From Magnetospirillum molischianum DSM 120 (GTDB taxonomy: Bacteria; Pseudomonadota; Alphaproteobacteria; Rhodospirillales; Magnetospirillaceae): DNA of 64,000 nt. Where the stretch lies: assembly GCF_000294655.1 (NCBI RefSeq), contig NZ_CAHP01000001.1, positions 209,363-273,362 on the forward strand, written 5' to 3'. Positions 1 to 8,764 of the stretch are shown here, piece by piece (position 1 is the stretch's first letter; each line of letters opens with the position of its first letter). The notes beneath the pieces are model-generated. The model had not been told where the DNA came from, searched no databases, and saw only the letters and a program-made list of their open reading frames with translations. Position numbers and translations under genes: made by a program.

Positions 1-12
1 TTCGGCTCAGGT

Positions 13-783
13 CTACTCGGGTCTGCGGCGGCGCACCAGATATGCGTCCATGATCCAGCCCTTGCGGGTGCGCTGCTCGGCGATGGCGGCGTCGATGCGG
101 TCGGCGACGTCATCAAGACGCCCGGCGATCAGCACTTCGTCGGGGCCGCCGACATCGCCGCCCCAATAAATATCGACATCTCCCGATCCTTCCAGCCGTC
201 GGAACGCGGAGCGCGAATCCAGCATCACCACCGCGTTGTTCAGCGTGGCCGGGTCTGACTCTTCGACCTGACGGCCGGTGGTGATTGTGATGCTCTCGCC
301 GATTCGATTGAGCGGGATTTTGTGTCGCGCGGTCAGCATCTGAACGCTGGTAATACCGGGAATGACCTCGAAGGCGATATCGGTTCGCCCGCCGTCGATC
401 AAATCGTGCAGGCTTTGCATCGTCCCGTCATACAGCGACGGATCGCCCCAGACTAAGAATCCTGCGATCTCACCATCCGCCATCTTGCCGTCGATCAGGG
501 TTTCGATTTCCTCGGTCCGGCGGTGCCGCCAGACCTCGACCGCATCGGTGTAATCAGGTGAGGTGCGATCGCGCGTCGGGCTGCGCCCCGAGGCAATGCG
601 ATAGGGCAGGGTGCCGCGATGCTGATCGATGACCTCGCGGCGAAAGCGAATCAGCGAGTCTTTGCCATCTCCGTCTTTTTCCAGAAAGAAAAAGACGTCA
701 ACCCGTCGGATCGCCTTGATTGCCGCCAGAGTCAGGGCGTCGGGATCGCCCGGCCCAATGCCGATAAGAAGTATGGTTTTCAT
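13..783 (-). CDS. cobF: Precorrin-6A synthase (deacetylating) CobF
   Basis: CobF is an S-adenosylmethionine-dependent methyltransferase of aerobic cobalamin synthesis; it methylates C-1 of precorrin-5 and removes the acetyl group to give precorrin-6A. The product is 256 residues, the usual family length. It opens with the tetrapyrrole methylase signature ILLIGIGPGDPDALTL and carries the later FLVWGDPSLYD motif that belongs to the SAM site. The frame extends 30 codons further upstream, but the family begins at MKTILLIG, so the start at 783 is chosen. No other cob gene is visible here; the rest of any cluster would lie to the left. No cobalamin riboswitch was recognised upstream. Confidence 0.93.
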   Translation of the reverse strand: MKTILLIGIGPGDPDALTLAAIKAIRRVDVFFFLEKDGDGKDSLIRFRREVIDQHRGTLPYRIASGRSPTRDRTSPDYTDAVEVWRHRRTEEIETLIDGKMADGEIAGFLVWGDPSLYDGTMQSLHDLIDGGRTDIAFEVIPGITSVQMLTARHKIPLNRIGESITITTGRQVEESDPATLNNAVVMLDSRSAFRRLEGSGDVDIYWGGDVGGPDEVLIAGRLDDVADRIDAAIAEQRTRKGWIMDAYLVRRRRPE

Positions 784-879
784 GGTCACGCCATTCTGCA
801 TGGCCGCTTGGGCGTTGTCAAAGCGGGGGAGGGGCAGCTCAAACCGCAGGACGGGAATGCGAATGAAAATCACAATATG

Positions 880-909
880 TTGTCGGCCTGTTTATATGAT
901 GATTATAAT
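880..909 (+). promoter_or_regulatory. Candidate sigma-70 promoter of the iron-uptake operon
   Basis: In an AT-rich pocket between divergent genes, TTGTCG (880-885) and a perfect TATAAT (904-909) are separated by 18 bp, about 57 bp before the first gene of the iron operon. The -10 lies inside the weakly dyad stretch TGATGATTATAATGA, which resembles half of a Fur box. Iron-dependent repression is therefore plausible, but the match is too loose to assert. Confidence 0.5.
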
Positions 910-966
910 GACTTTCATCTAGGGGGCCGTGTCGTCGGGTTCCCCGTCACGCAGGGGAATGTATCG

Positions 967-1389
967 ATGAGCGCCGTGTCACGCTCCCTGAGGGGCTTGT
1001 TGCTCGTAGCGGGCTTGGTGGCCGCCGAACCGTCGCTGTCGCAGGCCGCCGACGGTCATTGGGCCGGAGTGGCGGAACAGGTCATCGCCGAGGTCGATCG
1101 CGCCGAGGCGGCGATGAAGGCGGGTAACTTCGACGCGGCCGAGGAAGCTGCTATCGCCAGCTATTTCGATTTCTTCGAGGGGCTGAACATGGAGATCGCC
1201 GAACGTCAGGCTTTGGGAGCCAGACGAGTCAGCGATGTGGAGGCTCTGTTCCATGATTTGCAGTCCCAGGCAGCCAAGCGCGCCGATCTGCACGGCGTCG
1301 CGGCGTCGCTCCGTAAGGCCCTGCGTGCCGATGCCAAGCAGTTGGATGCCGACAAAGTCGGTCCCGACGGACATCTGAAAGGAAAATGA
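967..1389 (+). CDS. Exported helical protein, first gene of the FTR1 iron operon
   Basis: A 140-residue protein with an N-terminal signal-like segment (about residues 7-27, ending near SQA). The mature part is highly helical and charged, rich in Ala, Glu and Asp. Its tail overlaps the next gene by four bases (ATGA), so it is translationally coupled to the FTR1 permease. Helical periplasmic domains of this kind are often fused to the N-terminus of bacterial FTR1 proteins; here a separate polypeptide may deliver or sense iron for the permease. That role is inference from position. The frame is open from 619, but the first part overlaps cobF and its promoter region, so the ATG at 967 is preferred. 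Confidence 0.75.
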   Translation: MSAVSRSLRGLLLVAGLVAAEPSLSQAADGHWAGVAEQVIAEVDRAEAAMKAGNFDAAEEAAIASYFDFFEGLNMEIAERQALGARRVSDVEALFHDLQSQAAKRADLHGVAASLRKALRADAKQLDADKVGPDGHLKGK

Positions 1390-2567
1390 TGCGCCGCCTG
1401 TTTCTCGCCCTTGCGGTGATCGTCACGTTCGGCCTGTCCTGGTCGGCCCCCTCTCTTGCCGCGCAGCTGGACGTTGCCGCCGCGATTGCCGCGGTTCAGG
1501 CCAAGGGCGATTCCCTTGTCGCCGAATACGATCCGGCACAGAAAATGCCCACCATGCGGGGCTTTTCGTCCCTGTATTTCGAGCAGTTCGATGGCGATCT
1601 GGAAAATACGATTGGGGCCGCCGACAGCGCCCTGAAATCCCAGCTTGAAGCTGGATTCGCCCAGGTGATCGGACAGATTCGCAAGGGCGGAACCTCCGCC
1701 GAGGTGCAGGCGAGCTGGCAGTCTCTACGCGACGGTCTGGACAAGGTTCCCGAACGTATCGGCGGGGGCGGTGCCTTGGCGACGTTCATTCAATCCTTCC
1801 TGATCCTGGTCCGCGAAGGCTTCGAGGCGATGCTGGTGGTCACCGCGCTGCTCGCCTATCTGCGCCGCTCGGGCGCGGCCGAGAAGACGGTGGTGGTGTA
1901 TCAAGGCGTCGGGTTGGCGGTGCTGGCCAGTCTGGGAATGGCCTGGGGCATGTCAACGCTGTTCTCGATGTCGGGAGCCGGGCGGGAAGCGATGGAGGGT
2001 GGCACCATGCTGCTGGCCTCCGCCGTTCTGTTTTATTGCTCGTACTGGCTGTTCGCCAAACGCGAAGCGGCTCGCTGGCAGAGTTACGTGCAGGGTCAGG
2101 TCGATCAGGCTCTGTCGGGCGGGCGGCTGTACGCGCTGGGCTTTGCCGCCTTCCTGGCCGTATTTCGCGAAGGGGCCGAGACAGTGTTGTTCTATCAGGC
2201 GTTGGCCGCTGGCGCGCCCGGCCAGATGCCTGCTTTGCTTGGCGGTCTGGCGCTGGCTGTCGTCGCCTTGGCCGCACTCTATGTCGCGATGCGGGTGTTG
2301 TCGATCCGGCTTCCATTGCGGCTGTTCTTCAGTGTCACCGCCGCGTTGCTCTATTACATGGCGATTTCGTTCGCCGGGAACGGCGTGGTCGAGATGCAGA
2401 ACGGTCATGTCCTGTCGGTGACTCCGCTGGCGGGGTGGCCGAGTCTGAGCTGGCTGGGGTTCTATCCCACCGTCGAAGGCGTGCTGGCCCAGGCGATCCT
2501 GGTCGTTCCCCTGGTGCCCTGGCTGGTTTGGCGTGGCCTTGTTGCCCGTAAGGTCAACCCGGCATGA
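1386..2567 (+). CDS. FTR1-family high-affinity iron permease
   Basis: A 393-residue integral membrane protein with a signal peptide, a roughly 110-residue extracytoplasmic helical domain, then about seven membrane segments. The two diagnostic iron-binding motifs are present: REGFE at residues 143-147 and REGAE at 261-265, each at the head of a transmembrane helix. In the FTR1/EfeU family these glutamates are needed for Fe(III) passage across the inner membrane. The gene sits in a four-base-overlap chain between an exported helical protein and a polyferredoxin, the arrangement of Ftr-type iron uptake loci (FtrC position). Function in iron uptake is well supported; direction and redox partner are inferred. 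Confidence 0.92.
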   Translation: MMRRLFLALAVIVTFGLSWSAPSLAAQLDVAAAIAAVQAKGDSLVAEYDPAQKMPTMRGFSSLYFEQFDGDLENTIGAADSALKSQLEAGFAQVIGQIRKGGTSAEVQASWQSLRDGLDKVPERIGGGGALATFIQSFLILVREGFEAMLVVTALLAYLRRSGAAEKTVVVYQGVGLAVLASLGMAWGMSTLFSMSGAGREAMEGGTMLLASAVLFYCSYWLFAKREAARWQSYVQGQVDQALSGGRLYALGFAAFLAVFREGAETVLFYQALAAGAPGQMPALLGGLALAVVALAALYVAMRVLSIRLPLRLFFSVTAALLYYMAISFAGNGVVEMQNGHVLSVTPLAGWPSLSWLGFYPTVEGVLAQAILVVPLVPWLVWRGLVARKVNPA

Positions 2568-4012
2568 CCATGACGACGAAGGCCGATGCTGGCTGTTCTC
2601 AGTCCTGCTCCTGCCCCCAGCCCGAGATCTCGGGTTGGGGGCGGCGGGCGGGATCGCGGATCGAGTCGGTCCTGGTCCCGTTGACCCGCTGGTTGCCTGT
2701 GCTGCACGGTTTGATGTTCGTCGCCTTTCTGGTGCTGATCGTCGGCCCGCTGTTCGCGCCGCCAGTCCCGCCCCAGACCAGCCTGTGGCGCGATCTGCCG
2801 TCTTTGTCGAACTATTTGCTGTGGGGATTGTGGTTCCCGCTGGTGTTCCTGTCGGTGATCGCTACGGGCCGGTCGTGGTGCGGTTTGTTCTGCCCGATGG
2901 GGGCGGCGGCAGAGTGGGGGAATCGTTTCGGCCCACAATGGGCGATCCCCGGCTGGCTGCGCTGGCAGGGAACTCCGGTGGTCAGCTTTCTGATCATCAC
3001 CATCCTGGGCCAGACCGTCGGTGTGCGCGATCATCCCGAGGCGGTCGCCGAGATCTTTGGCGGGACGATGGTTGCCGCGATCCTGTGCGGCTTTCTGTTC
3101 GGTCGCCGCAAGCGCGCCTGGTGTCGTCATGCCTGCCCGATCGGCCTACTGCTTGGGGTGTTTTCGCGGCTGGGTGCGGTTCAGTTCTCTCCTCGTACCC
3201 TGCTGCCGGGCGGCGAGGGGTATTCCGAGAAAGGCGTCTGTCCGACGATGATCGATCTGGCGCGTAAGACTGAGTCGCGCCATTGCATCGAATGTTTCCG
3301 CTGCGTCACCCCAACCGCGCGCGGTGGCGTTCATCTTGAATTGCGTCGTCCTGGCCTCGAAATCGAGGCGATCCGACAGCATCATGCCAATCCGTGGGAG
3401 GTCTGGTTCCTGTTCATCGGTACCGGCGTCGCGCTCGGTGGCTTCCTGTGGCTGGTCCTGCCTCAATTCCAGGATTGGCGCCAGTCCCTGGGGGAACGTG
3501 CGGTCGATTTCGGCTGGTCGGGTTTGCTGGATAGCGGGCCGTGGTGGCTGATGAGTGTCCATCCTGGCCGTAACGAAGTGTTCCTGTGGCTCGATTTCGT
3601 GATGATCGTCGGCTTCATGGTGGGCTGTGCCGTGCTGACCGTCGCCGTGCTGGGCGGGCTGACCGCGCTGTCCGCACTCGTGGCGGCCCGTTGTGGCGGT
3701 GATGGTGGATTCCGGCGCGGCTTCGTCGAGTTGGGCTACCAATACGCTCCGGTGGCGATGGTCTCGCTGGTGGTTGGGCTGGGAGGAAAGCTGTTCGATT
3801 CTCTGACGGCGACCCCGATCGGTCCCGGAGGTGTTCAGGCCATCAAGGGCGCGTTGTTCGCTGCCGGTCTGGTGTGGAGCATTCGTTTGGGTGAACGCAT
3901 CCTGGCCGCACAGGGGTTAGTCCCGGCGGGGCGTTCATTGGCTCTGCTGCCCGGTATCGTGGGCAGTCTGGCCGTGGGGGTGGGGTGGTGGCCAGCGATC
4001 TTCGGCCTGTGA
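2564..4012 (+). CDS. Membrane polyferredoxin of the Ftr iron system (FtrD/NapH-like)
   Basis: A 482-residue membrane protein with several hydrophobic segments and three cysteine clusters: CGLFCP near residue 106, CRHACP near 186 and CIECFRC near 241. The first two are the membrane-proximal CxxxCP motifs of the NapH/NosR/CcoG group; the third is an incomplete ferredoxin cluster. In Ftr iron systems such a protein (FtrD) is thought to pass electrons for Fe(III)/Fe(II) chemistry at the permease. It overlaps the FTR1 gene by ATGA. The N-terminus holds an extra cysteine-rich tract (CSQSCSC), which could bind metal. The assignment to the Ftr system rests on family features and operon context. Confidence 0.85.
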   Translation: MTMTTKADAGCSQSCSCPQPEISGWGRRAGSRIESVLVPLTRWLPVLHGLMFVAFLVLIVGPLFAPPVPPQTSLWRDLPSLSNYLLWGLWFPLVFLSVIATGRSWCGLFCPMGAAAEWGNRFGPQWAIPGWLRWQGTPVVSFLIITILGQTVGVRDHPEAVAEIFGGTMVAAILCGFLFGRRKRAWCRHACPIGLLLGVFSRLGAVQFSPRTLLPGGEGYSEKGVCPTMIDLARKTESRHCIECFRCVTPTARGGVHLELRRPGLEIEAIRQHHANPWEVWFLFIGTGVALGGFLWLVLPQFQDWRQSLGERAVDFGWSGLLDSGPWWLMSVHPGRNEVFLWLDFVMIVGFMVGCAVLTVAVLGGLTALSALVAARCGGDGGFRRGFVELGYQYAPVAMVSLVVGLGGKLFDSLTATPIGPGGVQAIKGALFAAGLVWSIRLGERILAAQGLVPAGRSLALLPGIVGSLAVGVGWWPAIFGL

Positions 4013-4089
4013 CTCAGGCTGAGCAAGGGGCGAATCACCCCTTTTGTTGAGATTAAGTCAGACTATCAATAACCGTGGAGTTGTCCGAA

Positions 4090-4614
4090 ATGAACAAGCT
4101 GATTGCCAGCGGCGTCGCTTTGCTGCTGATGGGGGGAGTTGCCCTTGCCGCCGAGCGTCCGATTGGCCGCGCTATCGAACGCGACGGGATGCGGGTTGCG
4201 GCGGTCTATCTCCAGGGCGTGACGATGGAGCCGATGGATCATCATTCCGAAGGCGATATCCATCTTGAAGCCGACATCCATGCCATCAAGGGCAACAAGA
4301 ACGGCTTTGCCGCCGGGGAATGGATTCCGAATCTGGGCATTTCGTATGTCGTGACCAAGCCCGATAACCCCGCTTATTCCGCCAAGGGTGATCTGATGGC
4401 GATGGTCGCCAATGACGGGCCGCATTACGGCGCGAACGTCAAGCTGGACGGCCCCGGCAAATATCACGTCGCCTTCCACATCACGCCGCCGAACGAGCAT
4501 GGCCTCTATCGCCATACCGACAAGGAAACCGGCGTCAGCCCGTGGTGGACTGCGTTCGACCAGGAATGGGATTTCACCTTTGTCGGCAGCGTCGGCAAAA
4601 AGGGCGGATACTAA
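4090..4614 (+). CDS. Periplasmic P19/Tp34-type iron transport protein
   Basis: A 174-residue protein with a clear signal peptide (residues 1-21, ALAA cleavage region) and the P19/Tp34 immunoglobulin-like fold signature: MEPMDHHSEGDIHLEADIHA, with the Met/His ligands for copper or iron, followed by PPNEHGLYRHTDKETGV. P19 (FetP, FtrA) is the periplasmic metal-binding partner of FTR1-type permeases. A start with GGAG nine bases upstream is chosen at 4090. It lies 77 bp behind the polyferredoxin gene, so it probably belongs to the same operon or has its own promoter in the AT-rich gap. The cupredoxin FtrB found in other four-part Ftr systems is not seen. Confidence 0.92.
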   Translation: MNKLIASGVALLLMGGVALAAERPIGRAIERDGMRVAAVYLQGVTMEPMDHHSEGDIHLEADIHAIKGNKNGFAAGEWIPNLGISYVVTKPDNPAYSAKGDLMAMVANDGPHYGANVKLDGPGKYHVAFHITPPNEHGLYRHTDKETGVSPWWTAFDQEWDFTFVGSVGKKGGY

Positions 4615-4625
4615 GGCTTCGAGTC

Positions 4626-4653
4626 GGTCGGGGGGGCGTCCGTCTCCCCGACC
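4626..4653. terminator. Rho-independent terminator after the iron operon
   Basis: Arms GGTCGGGG and CCCCGACC (8 bp, GC-rich) enclose a 12-base loop, followed by a weak pyrimidine tract (TGCTCTTCCTT). It lies 12 bp past the P19 stop codon and before the convergent glycosyltransferase genes. Confidence 0.6.
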
Positions 4654-4746
4654 ATGCTCTTCCTTATTATAGATCCCGATGATCAGATTTTATCGGAATC
4701 TGGCGGGGCCGTTGAGACACCCGCCCGGCGCATGAGGGGCGAGGTA

Positions 4747-5676
4747 TTATACCGATAAGAGTCGGATCAGCGCCGCCGTTGTCTCGGCTTCGCCAAGATC
4801 GGCCAGATTCGGTCGGCGCAGGATCGTCACCCGGCCGCGCGGGGCGCACAGATCGGGATTCGAATCCGCCGAGAACAGCACCACCGATGGGCATCCGGCG
4901 GCAGCGATAAGGTGCATCGGCCCGGTATCGTTGCCAATCGCGGCGACGGCGGAGCGGCCTAGCCCCAGGATGTCGAGGAAGCCGGTTCGTCCAGACAGAT
5001 CGACAGCTTTGGGGCAGGTGGCTCGGATTGTCGCAATTGCTTCCGCTTCGGCTTCGGTGCCGAGCAGAACCGGGATCAGTCCGCGTTTGGTCAGCCGTGC
5101 CGCGACCGCGCCGAATCGTTCGGCGGGCCAACGCTTGGCCGGGCGGTGGGCGGCTCCACCGGGGCAGATCAGCACGTATGGATCGCCAAGGCCGAAATCG
5201 GTAGTGGTTCCGGCGGCGACCCATGACAGATCCGGCGGCGGCACATCGGGAATCCCGGCCATTGCCAACTGCTCGCGCTGACGCTCGATTGTGTGCATCC
5301 GGTCGCGGTTGGGGTTGGCGTGCGGGTGCGAGCAGCCACGGGCGATGCCCGACCATTCGACGGTTCCGCCGATCAGGCGGAAATAGCTGGACGAGCGATC
5401 CGAGGTTTGAAGATCGTAAACCCGGTCGAAACCACCGCCCCGCAATCGCCGCCGCAGGGTCAGCAGGCGGCGGATCTGCCAGAACCGGGGCTTGTCGTCG
5501 ATCCAGACTTCGTCGAACCACGGGCAGGCGCGGGCCAGTCCGACGAATGGGCGGGTGGTCAGCAGAGTGATCGACGCGGTGGGAAAACGGGCGCGGATCG
5601 CCGCGAACGGGCCCAGCGCCTGAACGAAGTCGCCCAGCGCTCCCAGCTTGATGACCAGGATGCGCCGGGGCGTCAC
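4747..5676 (-). CDS. Glycosyltransferase family 9 (ADP-heptose:LPS heptosyltransferase-like)
   Basis: A 309-residue GT-B fold enzyme. The N-terminal start ILVIKLGALGDFVQALGPF and the C-terminal donor-binding signature GNDTGPMHLIAAAGCP are characteristic of the heptosyltransferase (WaaC/WaaF/RfaQ) family. It probably adds a sugar to lipopolysaccharide core or a related surface glycan at the cytoplasmic face of the inner membrane. It overlaps the upstream family-4 glycosyltransferase by four bases, so the two form an operon. The exact donor and acceptor cannot be read from sequence. Confidence 0.88.
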   Translation of the reverse strand: MTPRRILVIKLGALGDFVQALGPFAAIRARFPTASITLLTTRPFVGLARACPWFDEVWIDDKPRFWQIRRLLTLRRRLRGGGFDRVYDLQTSDRSSSYFRLIGGTVEWSGIARGCSHPHANPNRDRMHTIERQREQLAMAGIPDVPPPDLSWVAAGTTTDFGLGDPYVLICPGGAAHRPAKRWPAERFGAVAARLTKRGLIPVLLGTEAEAEAIATIRATCPKAVDLSGRTGFLDILGLGRSAVAAIGNDTGPMHLIAAAGCPSVVLFSADSNPDLCAPRGRVTILRRPNLADLGEAETTAALIRLLSV

Positions 5677-6875
5677 GGCAGGCGTAGGGGAACTGGCTGG
5701 CTCAACACCTCGTCATAGACCGCCAAGGTGCGGGCGCACATGGTTTCCTTGGTGAATTTGGCACGAACATGGTCCATGGCGCGGCGGGCCATGCTGTCGC
5801 GCCCATCGGAATTCAGCGCCAGGAACCGGTCGAGTGCCTTGGCTAGGGCTTCGGCATCGCCGGGTGGGGTCAGCCACCCGGTTTGACCGGGCAGCACGGT
5901 TTCGGCGCTGGCACCGTGGTCGGTGGCGATCACCGCCCGGCCCATCGCCTGCCCCTCGACGGCGACCCGGCCGAACGCCTCGGGATCGGTCGAGGCCGAC
6001 ACCACCACGTCTGTCAGCATATAGGCCGCCGGCATGTCATTGCATTCCCCGGCAAGGTGAACAATGTCGCCCAGGCGGCGACGGTGGACCAAATCGACGA
6101 GATAATCGCGATAATCGGTGCGGCCCTGGTCCGAACCGACCAGCAGGCAGCGTAGATCGCGGCGATCGAGCAGGGCCATTGCTTCGATCAGCACCGCTTG
6201 ACCTTTCCAGCGGGTCAGGCGTCCCGGTAGCATGATGACCTGATACCCGTCGGGCAGCCGCCATTTTTGCGCCAGTTGGATGATCCGCTCGGGGCTGACC
6301 CGCGCCGGGTCGAACCGGCTGAGATCGATGCCGCGCGGCACTACTCGAATACGCTCGGGATCGACCCCGTAGATGCGCCAGGCATGTTCGGCGATGAATT
6401 CGGAAATCGCGATCACCCGCTCGCCGCGAGTCATCACCGAATTGTATCGGTTCTTCAGCCCAAACCAGCCCAGATTATAGGTGCCGTGGAAGGTGGTGAC
6501 GAAATGACGATTGGTTCGTCCCGCAGCCATCCAGGCGCTCCAGGCCGGTGCGCGCGAGCGAGCGTGGACGATATCAACACCGCGTTGCTCGATCAACTCA
6601 GACAACCGATCGGCGTTGCGTCGGATCGTCAACGGGTTCTTGCTGGCGAGCGGGAGGGTGATATGCTCTGCACCGACGCGGGACAGCTCGCGCGCCATTG
6701 GCCCGCCTTCCGAGGCGACGATGGCTGTCCACCCCGCTTCGGCAAGGGCGGCGGCAACATCAATGGTGCCACGTTCGACGCCGCCGGTGACCAGAGCGGG
6801 CAGCACCTGCAACACCACGGGCGGACGGGAGCCCGACAGGGGCGCGACAAAGGGGACTGCTTGGTCCATGGACAT
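5673..6875 (-). CDS. Glycosyltransferase family 4
   Basis: A 400-residue GT-B glycosyltransferase. It has the N-terminal VLQVLPALVTGGVERGTIDV segment with the GGVE acceptor-side loop, a glycosyltransferase group 1 domain over residues 190-380 with RLTRWKGQAVLIEA, and the retaining EX7E motif in PEAFGRVAVEGQAMG. Family members build lipopolysaccharide or capsule chains from nucleotide sugars. First gene of a two-gene operon with the GT9 enzyme; only 21 bp separate its start from the divergent hydrolase gene, so the promoters must be compact or overlapping. Confidence 0.88.
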   Translation of the reverse strand: MSMDQAVPFVAPLSGSRPPVVLQVLPALVTGGVERGTIDVAAALAEAGWTAIVASEGGPMARELSRVGAEHITLPLASKNPLTIRRNADRLSELIEQRGVDIVHARSRAPAWSAWMAAGRTNRHFVTTFHGTYNLGWFGLKNRYNSVMTRGERVIAISEFIAEHAWRIYGVDPERIRVVPRGIDLSRFDPARVSPERIIQLAQKWRLPDGYQVIMLPGRLTRWKGQAVLIEAMALLDRRDLRCLLVGSDQGRTDYRDYLVDLVHRRRLGDIVHLAGECNDMPAAYMLTDVVVSASTDPEAFGRVAVEGQAMGRAVIATDHGASAETVLPGQTGWLTPPGDAEALAKALDRFLALNSDGRDSMARRAMDHVRAKFTKETMCARTLAVYDEVLSQPVPLRLP

Positions 6876-6896
6876 CCGGAAACGAGAGCAAAAGCC

Positions 6897-7679
6897 ATGA
6901 CGGCGATCAAGGACGGCGAGGTTGGTCTCACCGAGCGCGGGATATTATCACGCCCCGACGGCGCGACAATCTCCTACAGCAGGTTAGAAGGAAAAAACCC
7001 TGGCGTGGTCTTTCTCCACGGCTATCGCTCTGACATGAGCGGCGGGAAAGCTTTGGCGCTTGAGGATCTTTGCCGCGCTCGCGGACAGGCTTTCTTGCGC
7101 TTCGATGCGTTTGGTCATGGCGGTTCATCGGGAGATCTCCTTGACGGCACGATTGGTCGCTGGGCTGCCGATGCGGTGGCGGTGATCGAGGCGCTGGCGC
7201 CGGGGCCGCAGATTCTGGTCGGCTCCAGCCTAGGCGGATGGATCGCGACTCTGGCCGCGTTGGAGTTGCGCGCCCGTGTGGTCGGGCTGGTCGGGATCGC
7301 CGCCGCACTCGATTTTACCGAGGATTTGGTGTGGGCCGATCTCGATGTCGAGCAGCGGCGGACCTTGCTTGAAACCGGCGAGATCGCGCTTGGTGATGAT
7401 AATAATGGAGCCGAGCCGCATTGGCGCTTCCGTCGCTCGTTGATCGATGACGGGCGTAATCACCTTTTGCTGCGTGACTTTATTAATCTGTATTGTCCGG
7501 TCAGGCTGATCCACGGTCAGCGCGATAGCGACGTGCCGTGGCGGACATCGTTGCATTTTGCCGAGATGCTGGCTTCGGATGCGGTTGAAGTCTGCCTGGT
7601 CAAGGACGGAGATCATCGTTTGTCGCGGCCTGAAGATTTGGAGCGGCTGTCTCGCACGGTCGAAGATCTGATCGTTTAA
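6897..7679 (+). CDS. Alpha/beta hydrolase (ABHD10-like serine esterase)
   Basis: A 260-residue cytosolic alpha/beta-hydrolase. Visible elements are the oxyanion-loop VFLHGYRSDMSGGK, the nucleophile elbow GSSLGG, the acid residue in HGQRDSDVPW and the catalytic histidine in KDGDHRLSR. The layout is that of the small serine esterase/thioesterase group that includes mitochondrial ABHD10. The substrate is unknown. The frame is open far upstream, but only through the opposite glycosyltransferase gene; the ATG at 6897 starts the conserved part. Confidence 0.85.
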   Translation: MTAIKDGEVGLTERGILSRPDGATISYSRLEGKNPGVVFLHGYRSDMSGGKALALEDLCRARGQAFLRFDAFGHGGSSGDLLDGTIGRWAADAVAVIEALAPGPQILVGSSLGGWIATLAALELRARVVGLVGIAAALDFTEDLVWADLDVEQRRTLLETGEIALGDDNNGAEPHWRFRRSLIDDGRNHLLLRDFINLYCPVRLIHGQRDSDVPWRTSLHFAEMLASDAVEVCLVKDGDHRLSRPEDLERLSRTVEDLIV

Positions 7680-7772
7680 TCTTGCTCTCAACCCAGTTAA
7701 AATCAGCTCGGGATCTATCACCTGTTTCGATGGGGTGTGGTTTTGTCTGTCGTTTCGTTGGATCGGGTGAGG

Positions 7773-8186
7773 ATGCTCGGCATCCCGTTTTCTCTTGCGG
7801 CCATCGCTCTGGTTCTGTCGGCATGCTCGGTCGTCAGCCCTGAACACAGCCCGGATTCGCTAAGGGCCAATGCCGAGGTGATCAAAACGATCCACCTCGG
7901 CATGTCGCCTGCCGCGGCGTGTCCCCGATTGGCACGGATGATGTCGTGGTGCGCCACTGGCCCCAATTACCACTACCGATGCGCAATCGTTGACGATAAC
8001 AGTCGTGCTGTTCTGACAGGCACGCTCGAAGCGGTGTTCCATGCCGAGATATTCCTCGTCACCGACTTTGTTCGTGACGAGGGCGGAACCACCGCGACGA
8101 TTTACCAGCATAAGGGGATGATGATTCCGAACTTCCCTGAATTGGTCGAAACGCGTCTTAACGACCGGGAATGTCGTCCGGAATAA
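7773..8186 (+). CDS. Putative lipoprotein of unknown function
   Basis: A 137-residue protein with a type II signal peptide: a hydrophobic run IPFSLAAIALVLSACS with the lipobox LSAC, so it is probably anchored in the envelope after lipidation. The mature part holds four more cysteines and no domain I recognise. ATG at 7773 gives the best-shaped signal peptide; a GTG 12 codons upstream (7737) is an alternative. It is followed closely by an opposing small gene. Confidence 0.65.
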   Translation: MLGIPFSLAAIALVLSACSVVSPEHSPDSLRANAEVIKTIHLGMSPAAACPRLARMMSWCATGPNYHYRCAIVDDNSRAVLTGTLEAVFHAEIFLVTDFVRDEGGTTATIYQHKGMMIPNFPELVETRLNDRECRPE

Positions 8187-8198
8187 GCGCACGCACCT

Positions 8199-8396
8199 TT
8201 AGCGCGAGGCGGCCAACTCGAATTCGAGATCGGCAATGCGCTTGGCCAGGGCGGACTTGACCGAAGCGGCGGCCCAGGGCTTGAAAGATGCCTGCTCTTC
8301 TTTCAGACGCTGCAACAGGCGCAGCTTTTCGTCTTTCGACCGTTTGATCGGCTGTCGGTCTGAATGTTGACCTTCATGAGTGCGCCAACCGCTCAT
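8199..8396 (-). CDS. Small charged protein, unknown function
   Basis: A 65-residue basic, helical protein with a heptad-like Leu/Ala pattern (LRLLQRLKEEQASF, then SALAKRIADLEFELAAS), suggesting a short coiled coil. A ribosome site GAAAGG lies seven bases before its ATG, which supports translation. It is convergent with the lipoprotein gene, 12 bp away. No family recognised. Confidence 0.6.
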   Translation of the reverse strand: MSGWRTHEGQHSDRQPIKRSKDEKLRLLQRLKEEQASFKPWAAASVKSALAKRIADLEFELAASR

Positions 8397-8558
8397 ACTC
8401 TATACCTTTCGTTGGTATTGTTGGGCCGCGGACTATGCCCGGCCCCGTCTTGCTGCGCAAGCGTCAAACCATGACGGTGCATGTGGCGTTTTGTCCGATC
8501 GGGGCTTCCGTCCCCCCTTGCGATAATGCTATAACCCCCGCGCTCTAAAAGCGCTCGC

Positions 8559-8635
<77 letters not shown>

Positions 8636-8669
8636 AATTCTCCTTATATTTCAGTCAGTTAGCGTCAAG

Positions 8670-8693
8670 GTGAATTGCGAAATAGCAATTCAC
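8670..8693. promoter_or_regulatory. Inverted repeat upstream of integrase
   Basis: GTGAATTGC and GCAATTCAC form a perfect 9-bp dyad around GAAATA. The related relic past attR has the same dyad with a changed outer pair (ATGAATTGC/GCAATTCAT), so pairing is conserved while sequence varies. Likely an operator or architectural site controlling the integrase or the att complex. Confidence 0.6.
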
Positions 8694-8753
8694 ACTCATT
8701 TAACATATGCTATGCGGGAAATTTGCACAATTTTATACGCGCTTTAGTAGTGG

Positions 8754-8764
8754 ATTGTGAAATG
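8754..8764 (-). repeat. Candidate integrase arm-type site, left end
   Basis: ATTGTGAAATG is the exact reverse complement of the 11-mer CATTTCACAAT that occurs twice in tandem near the right end (15028-15049). It overlaps the integrase start codon, so integrase binding could also repress its own gene. Confidence 0.45.

Noticed and set aside
784-966. Cobalamin riboswitch upstream of cobF
   Set aside because: No B12-box-like or pseudoknot pattern could be seen, and cobF is probably inside or at the end of an operon outside the window.
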